From NCBI RefSeq assembly GCF_958298935.1, contig NC_084933.1:31024334-31088333 (forward strand): a stretch of DNA of 64,000 nt. Direction: 5' to 3'. Both the position numbers and the translations under genes were made by a program. The stretch comes from Phragmites australis. Lineage: Eukaryota; Streptophyta; Magnoliopsida; Poales; Poaceae. Shown piece after piece: positions 1-11,000 of the stretch; within the stretch, counting starts at the first letter, position 1; the number at the start of each line of letters is the position of its first letter. The notes below the pieces were generated by a model, which searched no databases, was not told the origin of the DNA, and saw only the letters and a list, made by a program, of their open reading frames with translations.

Positions 1-755
1 GCCAACCCTGACAGCACGGTGCTGAACGAGAAACCGTCTGCCCCAACAACTTCCCTGGCCATCCTTCGCCATAGAATCCACACCTGCACACACCAATGGC
101 GTGCAAACCCTGCAAGCAGCGTGTTCCAGGAGACGATGTCCCGGGCACAAGAGCTGTCGAACAATTGCACCGCGTCTGCGAGTTGCCCATGACGGACCAT
201 CGCAGCGAGGAACGCGTTCATCAGGAAGACGTTGGACTCGAACCCAAGCCGAACGGCGAGAGCGTACAACTGCCGCGCGCGGCCAGCGCCAGCTCCACCG
301 ACGAACGAGCTCGCATTGAGCGCACTCACCAGTGCGAATTCGTTGGGCGGGCACCGGGCACTGCGCATCCGCCGGAACAGCGCGAGAGCATCGCGGGGGC
401 GGTCCCCCTGCGCGAGCCCCGCGATGGCGGCGGACCAGGAGACGGCGTTGCGGCGGGGCATTTCGTCGAGCAGGCGGAGACCGTGGCGGTGGAGGCGGGA
501 CCTGAAGTAGGCGATGAGGAGGTGGTTGCACAGGAATAGGTGGGAGGCGAGGAGTCCCGACTTGTGGAGGGCTGCGTGGAGGGAGGCAGCGAGGCGGTGG
601 TCGGCGGCAGCCGCGCTGCGCTGGAGGAGCGCGGCATAGCGGTAGGAAGGGACGGGCTCGTGCTGGAGGGTGGCGGCGGCGTGAAAAGAACGGGGTTTCA
701 CGGAGTCTGGAAGGGGAGGACGACGCGGCGCGAAAGGTGGCGCGCGCGGCGGCAT
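1..755 (-). CDS. Pentatricopeptide repeat (PPR) protein, PLS type, N-terminal part, runs off left edge
   Basis: Seen: one open frame runs from an ATG at 755 down to base 1 without a stop, about 251 codons. It begins MPPRAPPFAPRRPPL, a basic, proline-rich leader that could be an organelle transit peptide. It then shows repeated PPR helices with typical wording such as LLDEMPRRNAVSWSAAIAGL, ALALFRRM and DIVSWNTLLAGFAR. Known: PLS-type PPR proteins bind RNA in mitochondria or chloroplasts and act in editing, splicing or stability. The C-terminal part (E/DYW motifs) lies outside the window, so the subclass cannot be decided. The start was chosen because it is the most upstream in-frame ATG found and precedes a plausible transit peptide. 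No frameshift is visible. A second, broken PPR gene lies about 1.7 kb away on the same strand but is not a copy of this one. Confidence 0.8.
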   Translation of the reverse strand, partial: MPPRAPPFAPRRPPLPDSVKPRSFHAAATLQHEPVPSYRYAALLQRSAAAADHRLAASLHAALHKSGLLASHLFLCNHLLIAYFRSRLHRHGLRLLDEMPRRNAVSWSAAIAGLAQGDRPRDALALFRRMRSARCPPNEFALVSALNASSFVGGAGAGRARQLYALAVRLGFESNVFLMNAFLAAMVRHGQLADAVQLFDSSCARDIVSWNTLLAGFARHWCVQVWILWRRMAREVVGADGFSFSTVLSGL

Positions 756-930
756 TGCGGCCGCACGGGCTTCCAAGTTTGCACGCGCGGCCGAGGCCTC
801 CGAGTTTGCCGTTCCGCGGTTTGAGCCTGAGCGGCCGTGGTCGGCACTTGCCGCGCGCGAATTGCTGTAGGCGCGCGCTGGGGAGAGGTGTGCTCGCGCG
901 TGGGCGCTTTGTACAAATTGCCTTTTTTTT

Positions 931-1163
931 CATTGTACAAAATATATTTTTGTCTTTTTTTTAAAGAGTTAGATCATAATATCCTTTAGACCACTATTTT
1001 TTAAAAAAAATCATGACTATTTTGATAGTGTTTTGGATTTTAAGAGTAATAAAATAAACAGACAATAGAGAGCAATGAAATAAATCTAGTTGTATATTTT
1101 TTAAATGGATGTGTATTTTTGAATTTTTTATTTCCAAAATATAAAAATAAAAATCTTCAAAAT
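931..1163. repeat. AT-rich dispersed repeat, copy 1
   Basis: This stretch shares an ordered series of words with 12520-12826. Both begin cattgtaca/cattgtata, then have an attttt(g)tct run, an agagttagatcat-like word, a gtgttttggattttaagagtaa-like word and an aaaatataaaaa tail. The two copies are diverged and copy 2 is about 75 bases longer. No coding potential. Probably an old non-autonomous transposon; termini are not defined. Confidence 0.5.
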
Positions 1164-2469
1164 AAGAGAGTTGCTTTTTTTTTAGAGGAATTAGGTCTAT
1201 ATTTCATTGATGTAACATAAAAATTACAGACCATCGATTACAGAGGAACACTGTAGAAAATAAAATTATACCCTAAGAGATTTTAATCTTCTGTTTCACC
1301 TCCTATCGGACCAACCGGACATGGCATCGCCTCGCCGGAGTTAGACGGAGTACCACACCGAGGATGGAGCCAAAAACCGTTCTCTCAAACGGCGAGGAAG
1401 CACCATTTTTTTGCACCACAAGCGATGGCCTGTCACAAACGGGTCTTAGCATCGCTGAATGAACAGGCTTTGCAAAACAGCCATCGATCGTTACCTCACC
1501 GAACAAGGACCGAACAGGTGCCTCCAACTCCACCATCAATGCTAAAACCAATGTCAACAAACACACTGACAAGAGAGTATGACCCAAAAAGTGGGAGTGA
1601 AACAAATAACCCTTCCTCGCTATATTGTGATAGGCTAGGTACCATTAGAAGTTGCTGTTAGAGGCTTCGCCGAGAAAGGAGAAGACAACTTAACAGCTTG
1701 GAGGAACAAAAATCGGCCGAAAATCATCGGCATCGACTCCATTGGGAAATATATCTCTAATCTACTAGAAAACTACAACCCTAATAGTTATAAACTAGAC
1801 TATAAACTACAGTGGATGTTGATCCACCGATTTTCCTTTACCTTGATGCGCGGTGAGGCCACTAGAGGGGAGGGGCTGGTGAGATCGACTTCAAAATATG
1901 ATATGCTTCGAGTCGCCAGTAGAAGGAGAACAGCCTATTCTAGAGAGTTCTACCTATATTATAATAAGAGAGTTGTTGTTGGAGACCATTCCAACCTGGG
2001 CCAAGAGACATGATATCACAAATATGGGCCTAACCCAAGCCGTGTCTATCTTCCTTGCCCGCTTAAGGGTACGTTTGTTTAGGCTGCAGCCGACCGATAA
2101 GCAGCTGGAATTGGTGAATACTGATAAGCAACTGGGGTTAATAGCTGGGAGTTCTGATTTGCTATTTGGAAAAGGTGCTTCTGATAGCGGATAACCCTAT
2201 AGCTGGATGTGAATAACTAAAATACCCCTGCCTGCTGCAAATTTTGTTTAAGTGTTTTTTTGCGCCGATTTAAGTGCAAATGACATGTTTAAGAGCTATT
2301 GTAAGTGTAAATAACATTTTTAATAGCCCATTTAGCATGAATTACATGTTATGAATCAGATTTAACTGAAATTGCATGATTTGACAGTATAACTTGCATA
2401 TTTTGACTGGATGTCACAGACAAGACACTTCAACAATGAAATATTATAATTGCATATAAGTTTATCATA
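1164..2469. other. Intergenic, no supported gene
   Basis: Only short frames with no recognisable protein. Around 2072-2200 there are words common in hAT-like MITEs (gtacgtttgtttaggctgcag), but no matching inverted end was found. Nothing else is supported. Confidence 0.4.
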
Positions 2470-3354
2470 TCAACATATTACAGCATAGTTACACCAAAAT
2501 ATATAGCTACCCATCATCCAAAGGTATGTCACTGCATTTGTCGTCCATGAGATTATGTCACGGATTGCAATCCCCTCAAATACTTCCCTAGCAGAGGGTA
2601 TGTCACTGCATTTGGAGTACATGTCAACCAGCGCATTCCCCATGATCATACTGGACAAGAACCCGAGCCTCATTACAAAACCATGCAGCTGTCTACCCAG
2701 CGCAAGAGTAGCCAGGTTTACCGCCCCGCCAATGACAGTCGACAACACGAACGCGTCATCAATCTTGACATCATCCCGCCTCATCTCGACAAACAGCTCC
2801 ACTGGTCTAGCATTGTGTCCAGCTTTAACAAACCCATAGATGAGCGCAGTCCATGCGAACAGGCCGCATTCAGGCATGCTCCGGAAGAGCGCCAATGCCT
2901 CATCGTTGCGTCCGTTCGACGCGCACCCCGAAATTAGAGCAGTCCACACAACATTGTTCTTCACAGCGATACTGTCGAACACCTTCCGGGCATCCTCCGG
3001 GACGCCGCACTTACAGCACATATCGCTCAGCGACGACATGACGACGCCGTCGCCGCTGTACGCTGTACGCTGTACGGGGAGGCGACGAAGGGGGCGGGGG
3101 TGGCGGAGTGGGAGACGGCGGCAAGGAGGGTAGAGTCAGAGTAGAGGTGGAGGTCTCGGCAGGGAGCATCATCGAATAGGCGGTGGGCGTCGGGGAGGAG
3201 GCCCGACCTGGCATATGCGGAGACGAGGAACGTCGGGGCAGGAGGGCCGGGCGTGGGCGAGGCCCTCCTTAAGAAGCCGCGCGTACACTTGGCGGACTGC
3301 CTGCGGCGAGCCTGCTGCAGCACAGATGGCGGCTACGTCGGCGGGAGAGAGCAT
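2470..3354 (-). pseudogene. PPR gene remnant with two frameshifts, an internal deletion and a lost 3' part
   Basis: Seen: reading down from an ATG at 3354, PPR-like protein is spread over three frames. Frame one gives MLSPADVAAICAAAGSP and QVYARLLKEGLAHA. After a shift near 3245-3260, frame two gives TFLVSAYARSGLLPDAHRLF. After a second shift at the 7-base triplication (3054-3074), frame three gives SSLSDMCCKCGVPEDARKVF, then NNVVWTALISG and GRQLHGFVMRLGFLSSMI. Recognisable PPR ends at DIISWTT near 2545 and is followed by unrelated sequence to a stop at 2470. Known: PLS-class PPR proteins normally continue with more repeats and E/DYW motifs, which are missing here. The stretch between SHSATP and FVASPYS is also shorter than expected for this family. 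Inference: a dead gene. Confidence 0.75.
3054..3074. repeat. Perfect 7-base triplication (cgctgta x3) inside the PPR remnant
   Basis: Three exact head-to-tail copies of cgctgta. A single copy would keep the upstream SPYS and downstream VVMSSL segments in one reading frame; two extra copies add 14 bases and break it. The expansion therefore probably caused one of the frameshifts. Confidence 0.8.
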
Positions 3355-3436
3355 GCATAGGAGGCGGGCCTAAGAAGTCGCCGGCGCAGATGGCGGGAGA
3401 GAGCATGCATAGGAGGCGGACCTAAGAAGTCGCCGG
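3341..3436. repeat. Two-copy 52-base tandem duplication
   Basis: A 44-base segment starting gcgggagagagcatgcatag is repeated with a 52-base offset (3341-3384 and 3393-3436) with one mismatch. It lies just upstream of the ATG of the PPR remnant and duplicates part of its leader. Confidence 0.8.
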
Positions 3437-5440
3437 GGCGGGAGAGGACATCGCCAGTTGGGGAAGACGACGGGGGAGGGAGGAGGTTGCTGGGGGATGG
3501 AGGAGGCAGGGCCTAGGGAAGTCGCCGGAAAGGGAGGAGGTCATCGGGGAGGAAGGAGATCGAGATATGTTCAGGCGCCGCCTCTCAGATTGGAGCGGCA
3601 TGGGGGCTCGGGTGCCGGGTGGGGAGAGGAGGCGGAAAGGGGAAAATTCAAAACGATTTTCGTTTATAAAGTCGATGGCATTTTTCTGGTAATTTTGATG
3701 AAGTTTGAGGAGCTTTTCGCTGGCTGGACACAAACTCTTATAAAAAAACTAGTGAGACCGGCGCGTCCTTGGTAGATAATGGTGTTGGTAAGAAACGAGG
3801 TTTAGGATATTAGTATATCAGCTAGTGATATACTGCAGAAGTTTTGAATTGGGTTAGATGTAGTGTGAAGCCTAAAATATAGGATAAATAGAAGGCAAAC
3901 GCAAGATTACGATTTTAATATTCTTTCAGATCACTCAGTAGTGCTCTAAGTAATAGGTAAACAAATAACATATATTTTGTAAAGTAACATTCATACAAAA
4001 ATCTATCGCAATGTAATTCATTTTGAAAGTGATAACAGGTATAGCAAACAATAACATAAATACGGTAAAATGGTTGCTAGCATGCCTGGCTCATGAACCG
4101 GATAAATATGGGCTCATATATAGACAATAATTTGTCGATGAATTCGAGCAAATAGCACTTAGTTGGATCTGGAGGGCAAAAGGGAAGGAAACTAAGGGGT
4201 GTGTGAGGAGCCATACCTTTGAAGGGAAGAACCATGCAACAATAAAGAAAGTATGATTGCACAAAGAAGATGAAGGCTATATATCTTCCATAAAAAATTG
4301 CATCAGCAAATATATATCTTGACTTGCTTGCTGTATAGAATATGTACTAAATCTGAAAATAATAAAAAGTTGCATTAGTGAATCTATGAACCAAACATGT
4401 AGTTGTGTTAAAGAAATGTAATAAATTGCGAAAAGAAGCTAGTTATTTCACCCATTAGTCTAGATACAAATTCGAGGTGATGGACAAATAAAAGAACAAG
4501 GTGTGTCTATTAGTACAATTAAGGCATAATCATAACAAAGAATAAATTCAGTGGCATGGATTACAGGAACAGAACTTTGAAGAATCATAGGAAGAACATA
4601 TTTTTAGCTAACACCATGGTAAACATATATATCTATTACCTGAGCTGAGCATCAAGCAAAACAAGGTCCACATGCCATATTTCACCATCATCCATTTATT
4701 ATGGAAGATTACAAACATCGTCTATATCTAAGAATATATGCATGGTTTGACTAAAAGAGAACAAATAATGCTCTGCAATACATTTTAGATGATGCCTGCA
4801 ATGTAAGAATGTCATAACCATCAGTGCAGTGCAATGAAGGTTTAGAATAGTCCTTTAAACTTGCTACAAAACCTGAAGACGTCAATCCTCTCAAAACTAA
4901 ACCACAAGATGCAGAAAATAAAAAAATTCGTAGTGATTTGACATAGGTACAAATAAAAAACATGTCCTAACCATCATTCATTTGTGCAAGTCAATTTTTT
5001 GCATCATTCAATTCTGTCTCAGGATACCAGATAATACTTATTGCCTTAAAAAAGAAGCTATAGTTACCAAAATTGCATTTCAACCATAAAGCTGAAACAT
5101 TCCACAGATGAATTTGAATATTGTTAGCTTCTTTCCTCTAATCAGTTCCCAGCAACATGAAACATCTATTAATTAATCATCTAACAAAATGAGAAGTCAT
5201 TTTGGCGATTCCACTACATTCTCACCTTGGAACTATTTCTTCAGGTAAGATTAAAAACTTGAACCATTACCAACAACTGAACCATTGGCTCCAGGAAGTT
5301 CAGATGACAAGCAAAGCAGCTAGTCACTGCCATTGGAGAGAGGTTAGTAGCATCAACATAGTGCTACAGCCCCTTCCGCAACAGCCAGCATCACCATGTA
5401 CAAGCTTGGCGAGCCGATCAATTCCGGTTATGACAGAGGC
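3437..5440. other. Intergenic, no supported gene
   Basis: The first 300 bases are GC-rich with short frames on both strands; the remainder is AT-rich with no recognisable protein. No repeat ends were identified. Confidence 0.4.
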
Positions 5441-5784
5441 CTAAAGTTGCTCCCGAACAACATATGCTCCTTCAGTTTGTTCAGCACTTCTCGCATCTAG
5501 CCGTAACGAAAGAGACCATATACCTCCTCGATTGGTACCAGAATCTATACACAAATTCAAGTGAAATAACTGCGTGAACTGCTAATACGAAATCAAGTCT
5601 GTGAAAATGGCAATAAGGTGCAGTTGTTGCAGAATGACATGCTCACCCATCTACTTCCCTGGGAGACCAGCTGAAGCCATATTTCCTGCAGCTCTTTGAC
5701 CTGGCGTGGAAACATGAAGCCCTTGTAGGTACCACTGTTTTGCTTCCTCTTGCTCTTGAAGATTCATTTTTCTAACGATGTTGC
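5441..5784 (-). pseudogene. 3' end of an unidentified minus-strand gene, two exons, with one in-frame TAG
   Basis: Seen: on the minus strand an acceptor (ttcag) opens an exon at 5784 reading NIVRKMNLQEQEEAKQW, then LQGLHVSTPGQRAAGNMASAG. It ends at 5647 at a good donor (atgg|gtgagc). The next exon, 5544-5441 after a tag acceptor, reads SGTNRGGIWSLSLRLDARSA, then EQTEGAYVVREQL and a stop. Joining the two keeps the phase exactly. One codon near the end of the first exon (plus 5651-5653) is TAG. Another protein-like patch lies upstream at 6030-5886, beginning EFVYIFALPFIPGFFGNN. Its phase does not fit the next acceptor, so the upstream structure is unresolved. I do not recognise the protein family. 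Either a recently disabled gene or one with an alternative ending. Confidence 0.35.
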
Positions 5785-6530
5785 CTGAATTAAAGTCATT
5801 TTAAGTTGTTAGTTCTACGCTTGACATATTGACAGTTCATTATCGACATATTGACAGTTTCATTTCCGATGATAAACTATAGACTAAATTATGTATTGTT
5901 TAAACAACTTAGTAGAAGCCATTGCAATAGCAAGCTCAATTTTCTTGGCAAAAGAATACTCAAAGTATGAGTGATGGTTGTTGCCAAAGAATCCAGGAAT
6001 AAACGGCAGAGCAAATATATACACAAATTCTTGCTTATTTCTTGATCAATCAAGGATTCAAGGCATAGTTCCACTAAATTTTTAGGCACAGTTGGTTCTT
6101 GCCAAGAGATGAAGGAATGTCATCTACGCTAGTTATCAAGCCACACACAAATAAATAACAAAAATAAATCAGATTACAAAAACAAGACAAGAAAGTTTAA
6201 GCTAATTGGATGATTCAAGAAAAGATAGCATGGGCCACACGCTGGCTCACCAAGACGACGATGATGGCGTGGAGGCCGATCGCTGCCTGGTACACCCGAG
6301 TTGATGGACACCTCGCGCAGCTGCAGAAAAGGTTTTATCAACACGTCGATCGGAACCGCAGCCGCAGTGGCTCCCCGCACTGGGGGTGGCTTCGGCAGCG
6401 AAGCACGAGCAGTCCACCGGCGGCGGGGGCGGGGTGGAGCACGGAGAGACTTTTGCTTGAGAAGAAATCGTCGGACGCCAGAGCTGAGGTGCGCGTGGTC
6501 TGTGGGGGTGACTGGCGAGGTGGGAAATTA

Positions 6531-6917
6531 TACGAGATTCGGTTTTAAGATTTCTTTTTTTATATTACATTTTTTTTAATTGTATGGGTCAGTTATTGAA
6601 TTAGAGAAGGATGGTATAGATCAGAGTCACATAGAGATTTTTCGGTGAAGGATTTTATAGAATGTTTTTCCGACAAACGGTGCGAGGACGAAACGATAAG
6701 AACCGCCACGCTATGTACGACGTATGAGATTCGGTTTTAAGATTTTTTTTATATTACATATTTTTTTTCTCTTAATTGTATGTGTCAGTTGTTGAATTAG
6801 AGAATGACGGTATAGATCAGAGTCTCGTAAAGATCTTTTGGTGAAGAATTTTATAGAATGTTCTTCCGACGAGCGGTGCGAGGACGAAACGATAAGGACC
6901 ATCACGCTATGTACGAC
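6531..6917. repeat. Two-copy 192-base tandem duplication
   Basis: The segment beginning tacgagattcggttttaag (6531-6722) is repeated directly after itself (6723-6917, beginning tatgagattcggttttaag), including the words gtgcgaggacgaaacgataa and cacgctatgtacgac. Copies differ by scattered substitutions and small indels, so the duplication is old. No coding sense. Confidence 0.85.
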
Positions 6918-8018
6918 AAATCCCTAACCAAACCATAGCACGTGTCCCGCACCGAGCTCGCGTGGGCAAAATCGGGAGTGGCCACCTAATCACGCCTGAG
7001 AGGCAAAGAGCCAGACAATCAATCGATTGGACGGAAAAAAAGGGCGACATGAACCAACTGGCTACTCGTCTATTCGACACTGAATAAAGGTACGTGTTTA
7101 TTTGAACCTGTGCTTCTACATACTAGAAGGGGTATAAGAGTAACTTTAATCGGCTCTCTTTACGGGCTCCTTATCGTCAAAAATAGTGATCAGCTTTAAA
7201 AAATCGTCTCCAATCTATCAACTCCCTCGCTATATCTGTGCACTCGCTATCCCGTCTGTCTCACTCTTCAGATCCAGCGAGCAGGAGAGAGCTCACTATC
7301 GGATAGAATGGACGAGGAACCGACGCTGACCGATGGACCCACAAGTGAACACTACTGGTAGCTCTAATTTCTCTTTCTATTTTCTATTTAAATAGTGATT
7401 TTATGTTGTTTCAAAAATTCTATTTTTTTATGTATTTCATAATTTACGTGTAACCTATTTTAGCTAGATTCATCTAAAAACCTATGTTAAATTTAAACTA
7501 AAATTATTAAAAAATACCATTTTTTATAACTTCTAATAATTGTTAGAGCATGGAATAAATTTCTAAAACTTGAGAAAATTTACTAATATTTTTTTTATAT
7601 GATGGACTATTTTTTTAAAAAAATATTTCTACTCTAGATTATATTGTAAAAAATTGAGTTCCTTTCTTAATGCTCATTTATATGTATTTTTATAATTTTA
7701 TATGATATTATTTTTATTTATAGAACACTAATAAAATATATAAAAATTAAATTGAGAAAACGAGATTTAAAAATCGGTTGAAATACTCTGATAAACTAAG
7801 AGCGAAATCTAGATAAAAGGCTTCCTATCTAGAAAAATAGATGGGTTAGAGATGCTAAACAGCTGGTTGGAGCACAAACAAACACAGCCTAAGCCCTCCC
7901 CTCCTCCTGCTTGCTCCCCACGCCGAGCCGCCCTGACCCCACATCGCTGCCACCGCCCTCCTCGCGCGCTCCACCGCCTCCCGTCCTTCCCGCGCCTGGT
8001 CTCTCTCCAGCACTCCCC
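6918..8018. other. Upstream region of the PYRD gene, AT-rich, possible MITE
   Basis: Mostly AT-rich sequence. Near 7087 there is gtgtttatttgaacctgtgc, and near 7870 the roughly complementary agcacaaacaaacac, which could be worn inverted ends of a hAT-like MITE lying just upstream of the PYRD coding start. The last 150 bases are CT/GC-rich and are the likely 5' leader. No TATA box was assigned. Confidence 0.25.
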
Positions 8019-11000
8019 ATGTTATCTTCTGTCGCGGCGCGCGCGTGGCGGCGCTCCCTCCGCGGCGCCCTCCTGTGCGGCTCCGCGTGGCGCGGCGCAT
8101 CCGCCGCGTCCGCGCGGGCGGCCAGCACGGTCTCCGCATCCGGCACGGCGGTGGAGGCCGCGGCCGCGCCGAAGAAGGTGCCCCCGCCACCCCGCAAGGT
8201 AACTCGTCCGCTCCCGCCGCCACCATTTCTTTGGCATTTGGACATACACTTCACGTGCATTGATCTTGCTGAGCTCTCCCCCCGTTGCTTTTCTCAACAA
8301 AAGCCGCCGAACGTAGCATGCGGAAGATAGCTTTTGACATAGCCGGCGGCGCGCTGCTTATTTGCTTCCTAGTACCTTTAGCGTCCGTTACTTACTGTAC
8401 TTGATGCTGCTGCTGCTTCTTCGTTCCATGTGTTCTCATGCCGTCTTAACGCATTGGGTCTCTGAAAAAAGATGTCTTTTTGTCAAGCCTTTTTTACTAC
8501 AGTTATTTACAAACTTTTTTGACATGATGTGCATAAGAAGATAAGCCCTGTTTCCTAATGCTTGTGCACATGGACAATGGACGCAGGTCACTATTATTCA
8601 AGATTCAAAACATGTTGCGAAAAATGTGATCTTTCCAACAATACTAATCAAATACTTTTCTTTTTCGAAATGAAAGGTGATGAACTAATTGCTTGTGAAG
8701 AATCTTGTGACGGGTCTCGGTCATAGATTTGAATTTGATTACCGGACTGATTCTTTCACTGCCTTTCTTGTTATGCTGCATTAATCTGTTGTCTTTCGCT
8801 TTGGCAGGGGAGGCTTTTAACTGGGGCCATGATAGGTTTGGCCATTGCGGGAGGTGCTTACGTGAGTACTGCCGATGAAGCCAAGTTTTGGTACATGATA
8901 TTAAGTTCTTGACCATTACTTCTCTAGTATTTCTAATTTTGTTTGGAAGGTCATGTATCTACTTGAAAAGTTGTGCATGCTGATATTTTTAGAAGTTCAT
9001 CGGGCTGCTAAATTATTTGGCATCACTTTTGACTAAGCCCTTGTTGATTGTGCAGTGGCTGGTTATTCAAGTCGACAGAACTTGTGAATCCACTTTTTGC
9101 ACTGCTAGATGCAGAGTTTGCTCATAGTTTGGCTGTTAAAGCTGCTGCCCATGGATTTGTTCCAAGAGAAAAGAGACCTGATCCTCCAGTTCTTGGGCTA
9201 GAGGTTTGGGGAAGGAAGTTTGCGAATCCAGTTGGTCTTGCTGCTGGTTTTGACAAAAATGCTGAGGCAGTTGAAGGTCTCTTAGGTTTGGGATTTGGCT
9301 TTGTGGAAGTTGGCTCTGTGACACCTCTTCCTCAAGAGGGAAATCCCAAGCCTCGAATATTCAGATTAAGAGAGCATGGGTAAGCATTTGTGTCTTGTTA
9401 TTGATACTAAAATTGTTCCATGTCAACCAAGTTCCAGAAAAATCAGAATGCTACTTAGTAGTTTCTTATGTTGCTGTTTTCTTCCTTTCTTTTCAGTGCT
9501 GTAATTAATCGATGTGGATTCAACAGTGAAGGCATTGTAGTAGTTGCTAAGCGTCTTGGGGCACAACATGGTAAGCGGAAGATGGAAGAAACCCCAAGCT
9601 CCGCGTCTCCGTCAACCAGTGACGTAAAGCAAGGAGGGAAAGCAGGGCCTGGAATATTGGGAGTCAATCTCGGCAAGAACAAGACTAGCGAAGATGCCGC
9701 TGCTGATTATGTGCAAGGGGTTCATACATTGTCACAATATGCTGATTACTTGGTATTCATCCTTTGCGCTTACAAGATTACTTCACACTATAACTTCGGT
9801 ACCTTCAGATTCATATGGACTGTAGGCTCAGATAAATACTGCTGTTAGAATCAGAAACTTTGCATTTATTCATGTTATGCAGTCTCATTTATTGTGGGCT
9901 TGTGGCATATCAAATAGAGAAACAGAATGGCTGCACCTTTTCTTTTTTCAATTTGGGCTCGGTTTTGTCCATTGTTTGAAAAGTGCATGATGGAGAAGAG
10001 AAGTCATGCACTCAAGTACACTTTAGTTATGTTGTTATGTCACAAAGCATGAAATATTGTGAAGTTTGAGGCTTTTTTGGGTGGACTGTATGTTTGGACC
10101 TTGTGTAATTGTGAGGATGCTTTCCTACTCTTAATTCAGGTCATAAATATTTCTTCCCCCAATACTCCTGGTCTTCGCAAATTGCAAGGTAGAAAACAAC
10201 TGAAAGATCTTGTGAAGAAGGTGTGTAGCTGTTTTAACTGAAGTACATGTTTTCTACGTTTGCATGGGAAATTTGTATGACCTACACCGGATGCGCAGGT
10301 GCAAGCTGCACGAGATGAGATGCAGTGGGCTGAAGATGGTCCTCCACCATTGCTTGTGAAGATTGCACCAGACTTGTCTAAGCAGGATCTCGAGGACATT
10401 GCTGCGGTGACATGCTGAACTTAGCCTTGTTCTACAAGCTCGTCCATCATATAATTGAGAATCTTATGTATTTTCTTAATGTTTTCCAGGTTGCTCTTGC
10501 TCTTAGGTTGGATGGCCTGGTAGGTTGACAATCCTTACTCTACTGATTTTGCTATGACACTGACTAGCATAATCTTATATAACTTTCATGCCAATATTGT
10601 ACATCTCATCCAAATTTTGTGCTAACCTTTCTCACTATTTTATCTATGTTGCTGACCACACAGATTATATCAAACACCACAGTTTCCAGACCACCTCCTG
10701 CAAATACACATCCATTGGCTCAGGAAACTGGTGGATTAAGTGGCAAGCCTTTATTTGACTTATCTACTGAAATTCTTAGGGAGATGTATATCCTTACACG
10801 GGTACGTTTGTTGCCGCCCCTGTTGCTTTCTTGAAAACTACATCTATTTGTTTAAACATATTTTGGCAGCTCAGCTTGTTATGCGCGGAATTTATCAAAG
10901 GAGACGTCTCAAAAGGAATTAAATCAATTCGGATTAGTTAAGTTGGGTCAGAGGTAGAGTCAGTTTTGGAGTTGGTTTGTTATAGATAGAAGTATTGGAT

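Noticed and set aside
7852..8330. Alternative longer start for PYRD from an in-frame ATG-like codon at 7911
   Set aside because: The added 36 residues are Pro/Ser-rich leader translation; the ATG at 8019 begins a typical mitochondrial targeting peptide and gives the family's usual length.
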